Shown here: positions 1 through 8,360 of the stretch, in pieces
Layout: every line of letters begins with the position of its first letter
Position numbering within the stretch: position 1 is the first letter of the stretch
Assembly: GCF_002189065.1 (NCBI RefSeq)
Contig: NZ_BDMN01000159.1
Location: 1 to 54,036 of the forward strand
DNA: 54,036 nt
From: Bathymodiolus platifrons methanotrophic gill symbiont
GTDB lineage: Bacteria; Pseudomonadota; Gammaproteobacteria; Methylococcales; Methylomonadaceae
Direction: 5' to 3'
Translations under genes and position numbers: made by a program
The notes under the pieces: model-generated
Seen by the model: only the letters and a program-made list of their open reading frames with translations
The model's database searches: none
What the model was told of the DNA's origin: nothing

Positions 1-264
1 CATCCTCAATGCGAACATTAACAATGCCTTTTATTTCATCCGTTAATTTATAACCTCTTTAGGCTTGTTTTTGTGTCGTTCTTGGGCAAAATCTTCTGCT
101 TGTTTATGCCTGTAGCCTCTTTGACCTGTATTGCGTTTAATCTCGCGTGAAATATTGCTTTGGCTTCGTTCTAAAGCTTCTGCTATTTTATTCTGTGAAG
201 TTCCCTTTTTTAATTCAATTTCTATATAATATCTTTCTTCAGGACATAGGTGTGTATAGCTCAT
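1..264 (-). pseudogene. IS30-family transposase, N-terminal part, frameshifted
   Basis: The reading frame from the ATG at 264 encodes MSYTHLCPEERYYIEIELKK and then an HTH segment (NKIAEALERSQSNISREIKR), the usual N-terminal helix-turn-helix of IS30 transposases. It stops at 43. In the +1 frame from about 57 to the window edge the protein continues as YKLTDEIKGIVNVRIED, so a one-base frameshift is present. The catalytic DDE half is beyond the window or lost; a C-terminal half of an IS30 transposase lies at 12695-13120. The sequence at 352-386 resembles 15122-15155 and may be the IS30 left end. Confidence 0.75.
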
Positions 265-385
265 TTGTAGCCTCTGTAAATTGTTTGGTAGCTGTTTACT
301 TTCACCTATGTCTTGTCTTAATTCAACAGGTGTTAGTCTAGCCAATACTTGCAGAGGGTTATGCACTTATTATACGAATTCAGGA

Positions 386-606
386 ATGTTTAAATTCTTA
401 AGGAAAGCTGATACGCTGGTTGCCTGGAAACTAGATAGGCTAGGAAGATCATTACAACACTTACTCGGAGTTATAAATGATCTTGAAAAAAAAGGAATCG
501 GCTTTGCCTCATTAACTGAGGTGATTGACACAACAACCAGTACCGGGAAATTAACTTTTAATATTTTTGGTTCACTTGCAGAATTCGAACGCTCATTAAT
601 TAAAGT
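386..606 (+). pseudogene. Serine recombinase (resolvase/invertase) middle fragment
   Basis: The translation contains ADTLVAWKLDRLGRSLQHLL, then DLEKKGIGFASLTEVIDTTT and FNIFGSLAEFERSLI. These are the conserved middle of the resolvase/invertase catalytic domain, including the D-R-L-x-R-S segment. The N-terminal part with the catalytic serine and the C-terminal HTH are both missing, and after LI the frame runs into unrelated sequence. It cannot be an active recombinase. It is probably left over from a Tn3-type transposon or a plasmid resolution system. The fragment lies between IS30 and IS6 debris. Confidence 0.75.
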
Positions 607-647
607 GATTGAGCCACTTTTCCAGAGAAATAGTTAGTTTCGGGGGG

Positions 648-746
648 GGGATGGTTTGTCTCCTGCAGGACAGTTTTATTCATTAACTGCATAAAGGTCG
701 GTTATGACCAATCTTTACCGTCATAATAAGTTCTTGCGACAGAACC
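648..746 (+). mobile_element. IS6-family 3' end remnant
   Basis: It encodes the last residues of an IS6-type transposase (DGLSPAGQFYSLTA then stop), the same tail as the fragment at 31996. It is followed by the terminal repeat ending TTGCGACAGAACC at 746. A run of ten G sits just before it. Only this end remains. Confidence 0.7.
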
Positions 747-753
747 CTATTAT

Positions 754-1026
754 GGTTCTGTCGCAAAAAAGACAAAAACAGGCTATTACCTACGATCATA
801 AGATTAAATTTCAGCCAAAGAAGGTTCGCATGTTCAACTAAAAATGGTGCTACTTTTCAAGTTATTATTCTCGCGAATGTCATATGGTATGGTACCTGAC
901 TTTACAACTAGTTTATCGGATGGGATGAGAAAGTTTTTCTCCTGGATGGTGTCTTATCCATTGGTTGCATAAAAACAGGTTACAGTTGATTTTTACACAA
1001 ATATTTATTTCTTTTGCGACAGAACC
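754..1026. mobile_element. Miniature element A (IS6-type ends), full copy
   Basis: 273 bp bounded by GGTTCTGTCGCAAAA and its inverse TTTTGCGACAGAACC. There is no transposase inside. The interior includes a segment close to CCTACGATCATAAGATT. The same interior recurs, in either orientation, at 18438-18699 and 24929-25192, and partly at 5073-5310, 21131-21349, 25752-25803 and 51623-51783. The ends match the IS6-type element at 35367-36178, which could mobilise it. No target duplication was found. Confidence 0.8.
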
Positions 1027-1044
1027 CTTAACGGTGACATAGCC
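1027..1044. repeat. End of miniature element C
   Basis: CTTAACGGTGACATAGCC is the terminal repeat of the 145-bp element at 13182-13326. Only the end is present here; another isolated end is at 37453-37471. Confidence 0.55.
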
Positions 1045-1067
1045 TATGAATTCGGGGGAGGTTTACT

Positions 1068-1370
1068 TTGCATATTGAATCCATAAAGCTGAAAAACTTT
1101 AAAAGTTTCCGTGATACGAAAATGCTCGACATACCAAAGTTTTGTGTCATTGTTGGTGCAAATGGTGCGGGAAAATCCTCGCTATTTAGCGTTTTTGAAT
1201 TTCTTCGTGAAGCATTGGATAGTAATGTACATACTGCGCTGGTAAAGCTTGGTGGTAATCGAGGTTTTAGTGAAGTACGTAGTCGTGCTGTATCGGGAAA
1301 TATTGAAATCGAAATTAAGTTTCGAGAAACAGATAAGTCTCCCTTGGTTACTTATTTGGTAGTGGGTTAA
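1068..1370 (+). pseudogene. AAA-family ATPase N-terminus, cut by IS1
   Basis: The protein starts MHIESIKLKNFKSFRDTKML and has a Walker A motif GANGAGKSS at about residues 31-39. This is the typical N-terminus of single-domain ABC-like AAA_21 ATPases (the family of RloA, OLD-like and related defence ATPases). It has a leading GGGGGAGG Shine-Dalgarno-like stretch around 1054-1062. After about residue 97 the frame runs into the IS1 end (starts 1358) and stops at 1370. No continuation was found after IS1 (2201 onward), so the rest, with Walker B, is deleted. The original may have been a defence gene; this is inference. Confidence 0.75.
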
Positions 1371-2200
1371 ATCTGTTATTATGCATGAATATCTCGTCCA
1401 AATTCGACTTTATTAATTAATAGTCCAATGACAATATCATGCATTTGTTCTATTTTGGAAAAACAGATTGTTCGACGCGTTAAGCGTTTAACCCATGTTC
1501 TAAAATTTAGGTTTTTTCGTTCAATTTTTTGAGTGTTTTGTTTGCCTATTTCATGTTCATTTACATCTAAGTTTCGCTCATAAGCCCCCCAGTCATCTGT
1601 ATAATATCTGCTTATTTCAAAAGGAGTCAGTAAGGCTTTTAGCTCTTTGAAAACATCATCTTTACGCTTGCCAAATACATAAGCAATGACTGTATTAGTC
1701 GCATGATCAACAGCATGCCATAACCATCGCTGATTCGACTTTTTACCTACAAATGACCATTGTTCATCAATCTCAACTTCTTCGCAAACAAGCTCCAGCC
1801 GAACGTCTAAAGGTGTTTCTGATTTTTGAGATAGAAAAATAGGATTTACCTGTACAAGGCTATCTTCTTTGCTTTTCAGGATGCTGATGACTGTATTTTT
1901 ATTGATTTTCAGAACCCGTGCGGTGTCTCTAATACCACTGCTATTAATAGCCATTTCGACGACTTTTTCTTGGACTCCAGGCACACATGCATTATAGCGA
2001 TAGTACAGCATAAATGTTTGAGTTTGGCAGGCACTATTTTTGCAGCGATACCGCTGTATATTTTGAGCATTCTTTCCTGATTTCATGAAGCGACAATTTG
2101 GGCAACTTACTTCTTGATAACATTTCATTCGAGGAATTATGATGTAAACCTTTTACTTCTCCTAATTATTTAAGTGAAATAACAGATTTAACCCACTACC
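1358..2200 (-). mobile_element. IS1-family element, complete
   Basis: 843 bp with inverted ends GGTAGTGGGTTAAATCTGTT and AACAGATTTAACCCACTACC, enclosing one transposase gene. The flanks (CTTATTT before, CAAATAAC after) do not form a clear direct repeat, so a deletion probably followed insertion. A 63-bp fragment of the same IS end is at 12263-12325. Confidence 0.9.
1379..2128 (-). CDS. IS1-family transposase (single ORF)
   Basis: 249 residues. The N-terminus carries a zinc-finger-like cluster (CPNC near residues 9-12, then RYRC), followed by an HTH region (IRDTARVLKINKNTVISIL). The C-terminal catalytic part has the acidic triad expected of IS1 enzymes: VEIDEQWSFV, YYTDDWGAY and KIERKN. It is a single continuous frame, like the non-frameshifting IS1 groups, and looks intact. 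It cuts the ATPase gene starting at 1068 and reads toward it. It is likely the source of the IS1 end at 12263. Confidence 0.93.
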   Translation of the reverse strand: MKCYQEVSCPNCRFMKSGKNAQNIQRYRCKNSACQTQTFMLYYRYNACVPGVQEKVVEMAINSSGIRDTARVLKINKNTVISILKSKEDSLVQVNPIFLSQKSETPLDVRLELVCEEVEIDEQWSFVGKKSNQRWLWHAVDHATNTVIAYVFGKRKDDVFKELKALLTPFEISRYYTDDWGAYERNLDVNEHEIGKQNTQKIERKNLNFRTWVKRLTRRTICFSKIEQMHDIVIGLLINKVEFGRDIHA

Positions 2201-2225
2201 CAAATAACATAGGAAAGTGAAAAAT

Positions 2226-3182
2226 ATGAGACAAAACCCTTTTCAATTACACTCATTAATACATAATAATTTATTATTAGCGGTAGCATTAACTGTTGCA
2301 CCTAGTTCCGCAAGCGCTATTAGTGTAGAGGCTTTGGAGAAACTGATTAAAGAGGTAAAGGCATCCGAAGTTGCAACTCGGGAGAGGTCTAACCTAAATA
2401 CCACTCTAATCAACAAAGCAGAAAACAACATCAATCTCAATAAGAAAAATATTAAAATTAACAAACAAGGTATTGAGGTGTTTAGAAAAACTCTTGACAA
2501 AAGTAGTGGGGATATTGAGACGGCTCAGAAAACTGTTCAAGGGCTTAAAGTGACTCATGACAGCAATAATAAGGGTCTTATTGGTCAGATTACTTTATAT
2601 ACGGATAAAGTAACAAAGATTAAAGAAACTATTTTACCTGAGGAAGTAGCTGCAATCGGTACCTTATCCCTAAGAAGATGCGCGGGTACGCATCAAGTTA
2701 CATGGAATAAGTGTGTTTATAAGCTGGGGGGAAAGGGGCCAAAAGGAGGCATCATATTCAAAATAGGCCATCAAGGGAATCATGGCTCGGAAGTTACCCC
2801 GGAGGATGTCATAACCGCCCCCTTTGGCTGTCTGAATGTTAATTTTAATGGAGAGTTAAAAGAATACATAGGATCAGGAAAAGATAACACAGATGTTATT
2901 CTAAATAAGAAATGTACGGGGAGTCTCGCAGCTGGGGTAACAACCAGTTTCAAACTGAAGGGACAGGGAGGCTGGTATTTACCTTCGGTTTATGAATTGA
3001 GAATAATACGAAATGCGCTGCGGACCTTAGGATTAGGGGATTTCAATAACAATGAATACTGGTCATCTTCTGACAATGGGGGCAACAACGTAGCAGCCTA
3101 TACATTTGACTTTGAAAACAATTATAAAATAGCAAGGGAGAGAAGTAGCCTTCACTCAATAAGACTTGTTTCAGATTTCTAA
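2226..3182 (+). CDS. Secreted coiled-coil protein with C-terminal DUF1566/Lcl_C-like domain (paralogue 1)
   Basis: 318 residues from the ATG at 2226, chosen over the GTG at 2217 because ATAGGAAAG lies about 10 bases upstream. Residues 1-32 form a signal peptide ending SSASA. Residues 35-140 are a charged heptad-like region (VEALEKLIKEVKASEV; repeated N-K-I) predicted as a coiled coil. Residues about 160-318 match the DUF1566 pattern: a K-G-P-K-G-G-I-I-F turn, HGSEVTPEDV, GCL, GSGKDNTDVILNKKC, GGWYLPSVYELR, NEYWSSSDN and IRLVSDF at the end. The known member Lcl of Legionella is an adhesin with such a domain, so binding to host or matrix glycans is possible. First of three tandem paralogues; its last 120 or so bases are almost identical to those of the next gene. 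Confidence 0.82.
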   Translation: MRQNPFQLHSLIHNNLLLAVALTVAPSSASAISVEALEKLIKEVKASEVATRERSNLNTTLINKAENNINLNKKNIKINKQGIEVFRKTLDKSSGDIETAQKTVQGLKVTHDSNNKGLIGQITLYTDKVTKIKETILPEEVAAIGTLSLRRCAGTHQVTWNKCVYKLGGKGPKGGIIFKIGHQGNHGSEVTPEDVITAPFGCLNVNFNGELKEYIGSGKDNTDVILNKKCTGSLAAGVTTSFKLKGQGGWYLPSVYELRIIRNALRTLGLGDFNNNEYWSSSDNGGNNVAAYTFDFENNYKIARERSSLHSIRLVSDF

Positions 3183-3197
3183 TAAGATTTTGAGCTA

Positions 3198-4145
3198 ATG
3201 AAAATGAATAAAATATTTAGTAGATTAGTAATAGGTGCAGGTACGGTAGTATTAACTACCGCACCTAGTTTATCAAGTGCTATTAGCTTAGAGGATTTGG
3301 AGGATCGGATTATCGATGTAAAAGCGTCCGCCGCAGGAACTCTGATAAAGGTGGGGCGTAATACCTCTCTAATAAGTAAAGCAAACAAGGACATAAATCT
3401 CAATAAGCAGAATATAACTATTAATAAAAAAGAGATGGATGAAATTAAAACTGATATTGATAAAAATAGTTCAGAAATTCATGATATCAAGCAATCTGTT
3501 ATTGATCTTGAAGTAACACATAACAGAGATATTGAAAATCTGGTTAAACAGCTTAAAGGGTATATAAAAATAGTAACAAAGATAAAAGACACTATTTTAC
3601 CTGAAGAAGTAGATGCAATCGGTACCTTATCCCTAAGAAGATGCGCGGGGACACATCAGGTCACATGGGATAAGTGTGTTTATAAACTTGGTGGAAAGGG
3701 TCCAAAAGGAGGGATCGTGTTCAAAATAGGAGATCATGGGGAGCATGGGTCGGAAGTTACCCCCAAAGATGTTATAAGACAAACTTTTGGGTGTCTTAGT
3801 GTTAATTTTAATGGAGATTTAAAAGAATACATAGGATCAGGAAAAAATAACACAGATGTTATTCTAAATAAGAAATGTACGGGGAACCTCGCGGCAAAAA
3901 CAGCTATAAATTTTAAGCTGAAGGAGCAAGGGGGTTGGTATTTACCTTCCGTTTCTGAACTGAAGCTAATGCGGAATGCGCTTCTTGGATCAGGAGTAGG
4001 AGGTTTCCATAACAATGAATACTGGTCATCTTCTGACAATGGGGGCAACAACGTAGCAGCCTATACATTTGACTTTGAAAACAATTATAAAATAGCAAGG
4101 GAGAGAAGTAGCCCTCACCCAATAAGACTTGTTTCAGATTTCTAA
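3198..4145 (+). CDS. Secreted coiled-coil DUF1566-like protein (paralogue 2)
   Basis: 315 residues, 15 bases after the previous gene, so probably cotranscribed. The signal peptide ends near SLSSA (residue about 29). A coiled coil follows (LEDLEDRIIDVKAS; NKQNITINKKEMDEIKTDI), then the same C-terminal domain: CAGTHQVTWDKCVYKLGGKG, HGSEVTPKDV, GCL, GSGKNNTDVILNKKC, GGWYLPSVSELK, NEYWSSSDN and IRLVSDF. Cysteines are conserved with paralogue 1. N-terminal halves are well diverged while the 3' ends from EYWSSSDN onward are nearly base-for-base the same, which points to gene conversion or a constrained end. The stop codon abuts miniature element B at 4147. Confidence 0.82.
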   Translation: MKMNKIFSRLVIGAGTVVLTTAPSLSSAISLEDLEDRIIDVKASAAGTLIKVGRNTSLISKANKDINLNKQNITINKKEMDEIKTDIDKNSSEIHDIKQSVIDLEVTHNRDIENLVKQLKGYIKIVTKIKDTILPEEVDAIGTLSLRRCAGTHQVTWDKCVYKLGGKGPKGGIVFKIGDHGEHGSEVTPKDVIRQTFGCLSVNFNGDLKEYIGSGKNNTDVILNKKCTGNLAAKTAINFKLKEQGGWYLPSVSELKLMRNALLGSGVGGFHNNEYWSSSDNGGNNVAAYTFDFENNYKIARERSSPHPIRLVSDF

Positions 4146-4146
4146 C

Positions 4147-4267
4147 CAATACCTTTGCCAATTTTAATTTAAGCCAAAAATTACAATCTTACACCTATAT
4201 AAATCAATCGCTTATAGGCTGTAAAATTCATAAAAATGAGTGTATTTTCATCTTGGCGAAGGTGTTG
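4147..4267. mobile_element. Miniature element B, copy 1
   Basis: 121 bp with ends CAATACCTTTGCCA and TTGGCGAAGGTGTTG. An equally long copy in reverse orientation is at 23686-23806. The same end closes the IS4-type transposase fragment at 38758-38776, so this is probably a non-autonomous derivative of that IS. Confidence 0.75.
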
Positions 4268-4303
4268 CTAATAAGATTTAATTAATATTAATAAGGTGTA
4301 TAA

Positions 4304-5017
4304 ATGAAGCTTTCAATTAAAACAGCAGTAGCAATAATAATCACAGCGTCCTCATTCCAGGCAATGGCAGAAAAAAAGGAATCCTTTTCAGGAACCCGTA
4401 AAGATTTTTCAGATTTCATAGAAACACTAGGAGAGGGAGACGTTTATTGCGAATCAAAAGGGTTTGATAAAATTACTAATAACGGGGGTGGGGATAATGC
4501 TCTCAATGCCCAGAAAGGATACGAAATAGGAGGTGTGGGCCCGCTAGGCGGAATAGTTTATCAAATTGTGGATGAAGACGGTCTACATGGAAACGAGGTA
4601 ACTCCAGAGGATTTCCTAAGCGACTTTGGATGCTTGGGAATGCCACTGAGAAAGAGACTTGAGGGGCTTTATAACCATGGAAGGGATAACACGTCGGATA
4701 TCTTTGATGGTTATTGTGACGGGGGGTCTTTAGCAAACACGGCAGTTAACTACGAAATTAATGGATTAAAAGGTTGGTACATCCCTACACAGAATGAATT
4801 ACATGCTCTTTATGAACACGCAACCAGATTCTCCGGAGACCCCATTGGTATTGAGTTATCTGAGGATGAATATTGGAGTTCTACAGTACTTGAAGAGGGT
4901 TGGGGTTTAGGAGAGTACGCAATAACAGTAGACTTCAATAATGACACTCCTCACGGCGTGGCAACGAATAGAGGTAGAAATGAGGTGTATCGAGTTAGAT
5001 TGGTGCATGAATTTTGA
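4304..5017 (+). CDS. Secreted DUF1566-like protein (paralogue 3)
   Basis: 237 residues with AAGGTGTATAA upstream of the ATG. Signal peptide residues 1-22 (ends QAMA). There is no coiled coil; the protein goes almost directly into the domain: GYEIGGVGPLGGIVYQIVD, LHGNEVTPED, GCL, GRDNTSDIFDGYC, GWYIPTQNELHALYE, DEYWSSTV and VYRVRLVHEF. It is more distant from paralogues 1 and 2 than they are from each other, but keeps every block in order. It is separated from them by miniature element B. Secreted or surface function is inferred; no enzyme motif is visible. Confidence 0.8.
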   Translation: MKLSIKTAVAIIITASSFQAMAEKKESFSGTRKDFSDFIETLGEGDVYCESKGFDKITNNGGGDNALNAQKGYEIGGVGPLGGIVYQIVDEDGLHGNEVTPEDFLSDFGCLGMPLRKRLEGLYNHGRDNTSDIFDGYCDGGSLANTAVNYEINGLKGWYIPTQNELHALYEHATRFSGDPIGIELSEDEYWSSTVLEEGWGLGEYAITVDFNNDTPHGVATNRGRNEVYRVRLVHEF

Positions 5018-5072
5018 TACTGTAAATAAGAATCTGTCTCAAAAATAGAGAGGGTATCAAACAGTTATTCAA

Positions 5073-5310
5073 GGTTCTGTCGCAAAAGATAAGTATTTGT
5101 GTAAACCAGGCTATAAACCTGTTTTCATTCCTCTCATGAAAAAAGCATCATGCAGGAGAATATACTATTACCTCATCGGGATAATTGAATGGATAAGCCA
5201 GGTATGATCTGGTGTTAAGGAAAATAATTACTTAAAAAATGGTACAATTTTTAGTTGAGAATGCAAACCTACTTTGGGTGAAATTAAATCTTATGATCGT
5301 AGGTAATAGG
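5073..5310. mobile_element. Miniature element A, truncated by ISAs1
   Basis: It begins GGTTCTGTCGCAAAAGAT and runs in the reverse orientation of the 18438 copy as far as ATGATCGTAGGTAATAGG. There the ISAs1 end begins, so the last 28 or so bases of the element are missing. Confidence 0.75.
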
Positions 5311-6477
5311 CACGGCTTTCTCATAAAAAGATGCTAAAAACCATGATACAATCCAAGCCCAAATTATGGAAGAAAGATTTAGTTTATGGAAAATAAAAAT
5401 CCTTTTAACGACAAAGAAATCGCTAGCTTTGTCGACATGCTAAACACTGAGCTACCCGATATCCGAGATAATAGGGGTAAGCGTCACTCACTAACCTCAG
5501 TCATTGTTGGAGTTGTATTGGCAACGTTGGTTGGTCGTCAAAAACTTTCCGAGATTCACCGCTTTATCAGTAATCGCATTGTTTGGTTAAGTGAACTGAC
5601 TAAGACAAAATTAATTAAACCTATCTCTCGTGCTCATTTGCCACGATTACTTGATGGGCTGAACTGGACATCAGTGAATGAGCTAGTTGAACGCTGTTTT
5701 GGTGTAAAGATACGGCATGATGAAATTAAAAAATGGGTTGCTATTGATGGAAAAGCACTGCGTGGCACTTTGGATTCAGGCGATAAACAAAACATCGTGC
5801 TTGCAGTTGATCATGACACCCGAGAAGTCGTCGCACAAGCTCGACAATGTGGGGACAAGTCGAGTGAAATTCCAGTGGTTCGTGAGCTCTTGAAAGACAC
5901 TGGTCTAGAACAGCAAAAAATATCGTTGGATGCACATCATTTTAATCCTAAAACGACGAGCCAAATTCAGCAAGCAAAAGGGATTTATTTAACGCAGGTT
6001 AAAGAAAACCAGGCAACCTTTTTAAAACAGTGTAAAGAGCTAAACAAAGATTTCTCCGCTTTTGCCGAAACGATTGAACATGAAAAGGCACATGGTAGGG
6101 TTACTACACGCTGTGCTCGGTTATTCTCTCTGGAATCATTAACTCTTGATTCACGCTGGAAAAACAGTAACCTTTCTCTGTTAATAGTGGTTGAGCGTGA
6201 AACATTTGAGGTCTCCAAACAAAAAACGACTTTCGAGACATCTTATTATGTCAGTTATTTGATGCTAGAAACCAGCGCAGCGAATTCTCTTGTGCAGGAA
6301 ATGGCACAAGCTATTCGCCAGCATTGGGGAGTTGAATCCAACAATTGGATTCGAGATAGCAGCTTTAATGAAGATCACACCCGAAAAACTTTCGGGCAGC
6401 TATAGATAAATTTGCAGATTCTCACGTTGCCTTAGAAGCAATGCTTATGCAAGTGAAATTTTTATGAGAAAGCCGTG
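5311..6477 (+). mobile_element. ISAs1-family element
   Basis: 1167 bp with inverted ends CACGGCTTTCTCATAAAAA and TTTTTATGAGAAAGCCGTG around a single transposase gene. No direct repeat flanks it. The left flank is the cut miniature element A and the right flank is unrelated, so one side has probably been rearranged. Confidence 0.88.
5386..6405 (+). CDS. ISAs1-family transposase, C-terminus frameshifted
   Basis: 339 residues. The N-terminal DDE_Tnp_1-associated region has HSLTSVIVGVVLATLVG. The catalytic acids are in VAIDGKALRGTLD, SLDAHHFN and HWGVESNNWIRDSSFNED. The frame stops at GQL (6405), but an overlapping frame continues AAIDKFADSHVALEAMLMQV up to the IS end, so a small indel probably removed the native C-terminus (normally ALLRRLALNLL-like). 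The catalytic residues are intact, so activity is uncertain rather than excluded. Confidence 0.88.
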   Translation: MENKNPFNDKEIASFVDMLNTELPDIRDNRGKRHSLTSVIVGVVLATLVGRQKLSEIHRFISNRIVWLSELTKTKLIKPISRAHLPRLLDGLNWTSVNELVERCFGVKIRHDEIKKWVAIDGKALRGTLDSGDKQNIVLAVDHDTREVVAQARQCGDKSSEIPVVRELLKDTGLEQQKISLDAHHFNPKTTSQIQQAKGIYLTQVKENQATFLKQCKELNKDFSAFAETIEHEKAHGRVTTRCARLFSLESLTLDSRWKNSNLSLLIVVERETFEVSKQKTTFETSYYVSYLMLETSAANSLVQEMAQAIRQHWGVESNNWIRDSSFNEDHTRKTFGQL

Positions 6478-6711
6478 GGGTAGACGGTTAGCGCCACTTA
6501 CCCCAATATATAGGGCTGTTGCTACTGAACCAGTCACTGATGCAGATATAACTTATGGTTATCAGGGGGGAAAACACAACATGTAGTTGTTGGTGGCGGG
6601 GGACGTTTTTTGAACCACGGGGCTTTTCTGGGGCCTTGTGTGTGTTTCTCTTGCCTCTCAACTAGGGTAGTCCCCGGATTTCAACTCGTAATTTACAGGA
6701 TACAAAACAAT

Positions 6712-7239
6712 ATGTTATTTAAGAATTTTTTGTACATAGGTGTTGCTTTATTATTATCTCAGAATGCTTTTGCTGATAATAAGGGTAAGCAGGATCCTTA
6801 TTATCTTTCGCGCGCTAATTGCATGCTTCCACATGATGTCTTTTACAAGAATCAATTGAGGAATGAGTCCATTACTTGGGATCCAATAGAGTTCTGGGAT
6901 AGGTTCACAAAGATTGGGGGGTACAAATATTATCAGATAAAAACAACCAGCTCTCATAATGTGATGCTGACCGGCGAAGTAAAAATGCATTTGCATGACA
7001 ATTCAGATGAGGAGCTTTGGGGAATCCATTCCGCAGTCACACACAGAGACGATGTAGCTCAGAGTCTTTTTGGTGTGGCAGGAGATCACTTTTATAAAGG
7101 ACCTTGGGGCTCTGATAAAGAGGGAAGTCAAGAGGTAGCTAATACAGAATTTACCAAGTTCCCGAACACCTGGGAGGAGGACTGCAACCTGAAGTTATCT
7201 CAATGGATAGGTGGCGCTCAAGATAATGACCCCGACTAG
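6712..7239 (+). CDS. Secreted protein of unknown family
   Basis: 175 residues from the ATG at 6712, preceded by ACAGG. An upstream ATG in the same frame at 6610 would add 34 residues ahead of the signal peptide and is unlikely. Residues 1-22 form a clear signal peptide (MLFKNFLYIGVALLLSQNAFA). The mature part is soluble, rich in aromatic residues, with two cysteines (ANCMLP, EDCNLK) that could form a disulphide. I do not recognise a family and see no catalytic motif. It stands alone between ISAs1 and an IS remnant cluster, like the other secreted orphans of this window. Confidence 0.65.
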   Translation: MLFKNFLYIGVALLLSQNAFADNKGKQDPYYLSRANCMLPHDVFYKNQLRNESITWDPIEFWDRFTKIGGYKYYQIKTTSSHNVMLTGEVKMHLHDNSDEELWGIHSAVTHRDDVAQSLFGVAGDHFYKGPWGSDKEGSQEVANTEFTKFPNTWEEDCNLKLSQWIGGAQDNDPD

Positions 7240-7266
7240 ATCATAATCTCTTGCAAAGGGTGTTTA

Positions 7267-7365
7267 AGTAGTGCTTGCACGAAAAAGCCGTTTTCTGAAA
7301 AATACCCTACATAAGCTAACGGTATATTTTTTGAATTTTGATTCAGCTTTGCAAAAAACTGATAT
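7267..7365 (-). mobile_element. ISNCY right-end remnant
   Basis: GTAGTGCTTGCACGAAAAAG and the following bases resemble the reverse complement of the right end of the ISNCY element at 49028-50932 (GTAGTGCCTGCACGAAAAG...TTTTGATTCAGCTT). Only about 100 bp remain. Confidence 0.6.
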
Positions 7366-7375
7366 ACGTTTCATC

Positions 7376-7430
7376 GGTTCTGTCGCAAAAGTTTATCGTG
7401 CGCATAAAAACCGGTCATAACCGAGTAAGT
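7376..7430. mobile_element. IS6-type end remnant
   Basis: GGTTCTGTCGCAAAAGTTTA and the next 35 bases match the transposase 3' end of the IS6 fragment at 31944. It is cut by an IS66 end at 7431. Confidence 0.65.
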
Positions 7431-7467
7431 GGCGTAGCTTGTCTAGGTGGGAAGAATCGACGCTTAC
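7431..7467. mobile_element. IS66 terminal repeat remnant
   Basis: GTAGCTTGTCTAGGTGGGAA up to GACGCTTAC matches the right terminal repeat of the IS66 element ending at 28194. Nothing else of IS66 remains here. Confidence 0.65.
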
Positions 7468-7481
7468 GTTTAACTGGCCAT

Positions 7482-7859
7482 TAACACCAATATCATATTG
7501 TGTGGGTTCCAAAATATAGGTATAGAGTATTGAAAGATAGAGTTGGGTTTGAAATATCAAAAACAATTCGTATTTTTGCAGAGAGGCTTGGTTGTGAGGT
7601 TGTTGAACTGAATGTTCAGGAAGATCATGTACATTTGTTGGTAATGGTTCCGCCTAAAGTCTCTATTTCTCAGTTGGTTGGAACAATAAAAGGTAAGTCA
7701 GCGATTCAGATATTTAAGCAGTTTCCTTACTTGAAAAAGAAACCTTATTGGGGAAATCATTTTTGGGCTAAAGGGTATTGTGTTGATACATGCAGAAATG
7801 ATACGAAAATATGTAAAGTTTCAAGAGAAAATAGAAAAGGACTTAGAGTCCTAAATTAA
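7482..7859 (+). pseudogene. IS200/IS605 TnpA (Y1 transposase), 5'-truncated and frameshifted
   Basis: The translation reads QYHIVWVPKYRYRVLKDRVG, then VQEDHVHLLVMVPPKVSIS (the H-V-H metal-binding motif of Y1 HUH transposases) and PYWGNHFWAKGYCVDT. After DT the frame is shifted; the alternative frame AEMIRKYVKFQEKIEKDLES restores the C-terminal helix with the catalytic-tyrosine-type region. The first 15 or so residues (compare MSRFRKLSHVVWHC at 12446) are replaced by unrelated sequence after the IS66 remnant. The right-end hairpin follows at 7937-7965. Confidence 0.85.
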
Positions 7860-7936
7860 AATGTAAAATTAATAATAGGCGGCAATGGACTAGCCTTCTA
7901 AGAGGGCTAGTCATTACACCCTTCTAGGGTGCAATC

Positions 7937-7965
7937 AAAACCACGTTCTTAGAACGTGGTTTTTT
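7937..7965 (+). repeat. IS200/IS605 right-end hairpin
   Basis: Perfect stem AAAACCACGTTCT/AGAACGTGGTTTT followed by further T residues. It is the subterminal hairpin recognised by TnpA in this family, and it would also serve as a rho-independent terminator. The related left-end hairpin is at 12332-12352. Confidence 0.7.
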
Positions 7966-8034
7966 ACTCATTAGCTGCATAAAGGTCGGTTATGACCAAT
8001 CTTTACCATCATAATAAGTTCTTGCGACAGAACC
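7966..8034 (+). mobile_element. IS6-type end remnant
   Basis: The sequence TCATTAGCTGCATAAAGGTC up to TTGCGACAGAACC matches 678-746 closely. With 7376-7430 it brackets the IS66 and IS200 remnants by two IS6 3' ends in opposite orientation. Confidence 0.65.
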
Positions 8035-8360
8035 CATAGGGTTACTGTCCTTGATATTTCAATTTTCGTTTATCAAATGCTGGCTTAGTTCCTTCTAATA
8101 TTTTAACAATGCTCTTGTTAATTTCAGGGTTTTCAATTGAGCCAGAAACGAAAGAGAATTCATTTTTATTTGTCTTATCGATACAAACATGAATAATCTG
8201 CTCAGCATCAGCCCCAACAGCTAAATTAGGGTTATGAGTCACCATAACTATTTGTCTCTTCTTTTTGGCTTGCTTGATAAATTTGCTAAGCATATTGTAA
8301 ACACTTTCATTATCAAGGTTATCTTCGGGCTGATCGATAACAAGCGGTATTTCTTCTTTA

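Noticed and set aside
1358-2200. IS1 target duplication
   Set aside because: The bases on the two sides (CTTATTT and CAAATAAC) are not direct repeats.
2226-5017. Diversity-generating retroelement acting on the DUF1566 genes
   Set aside because: No reverse transcriptase, no template repeat with A-to-N differences and no accessory gene were seen in the window. A distant one outside it cannot be excluded.
6478-6600. Short frame ending YGYQGGKHNM after ISAs1
   Set aside because: Only about 35 residues, no start or family; it may be the tail of a lost gene but cannot be supported.
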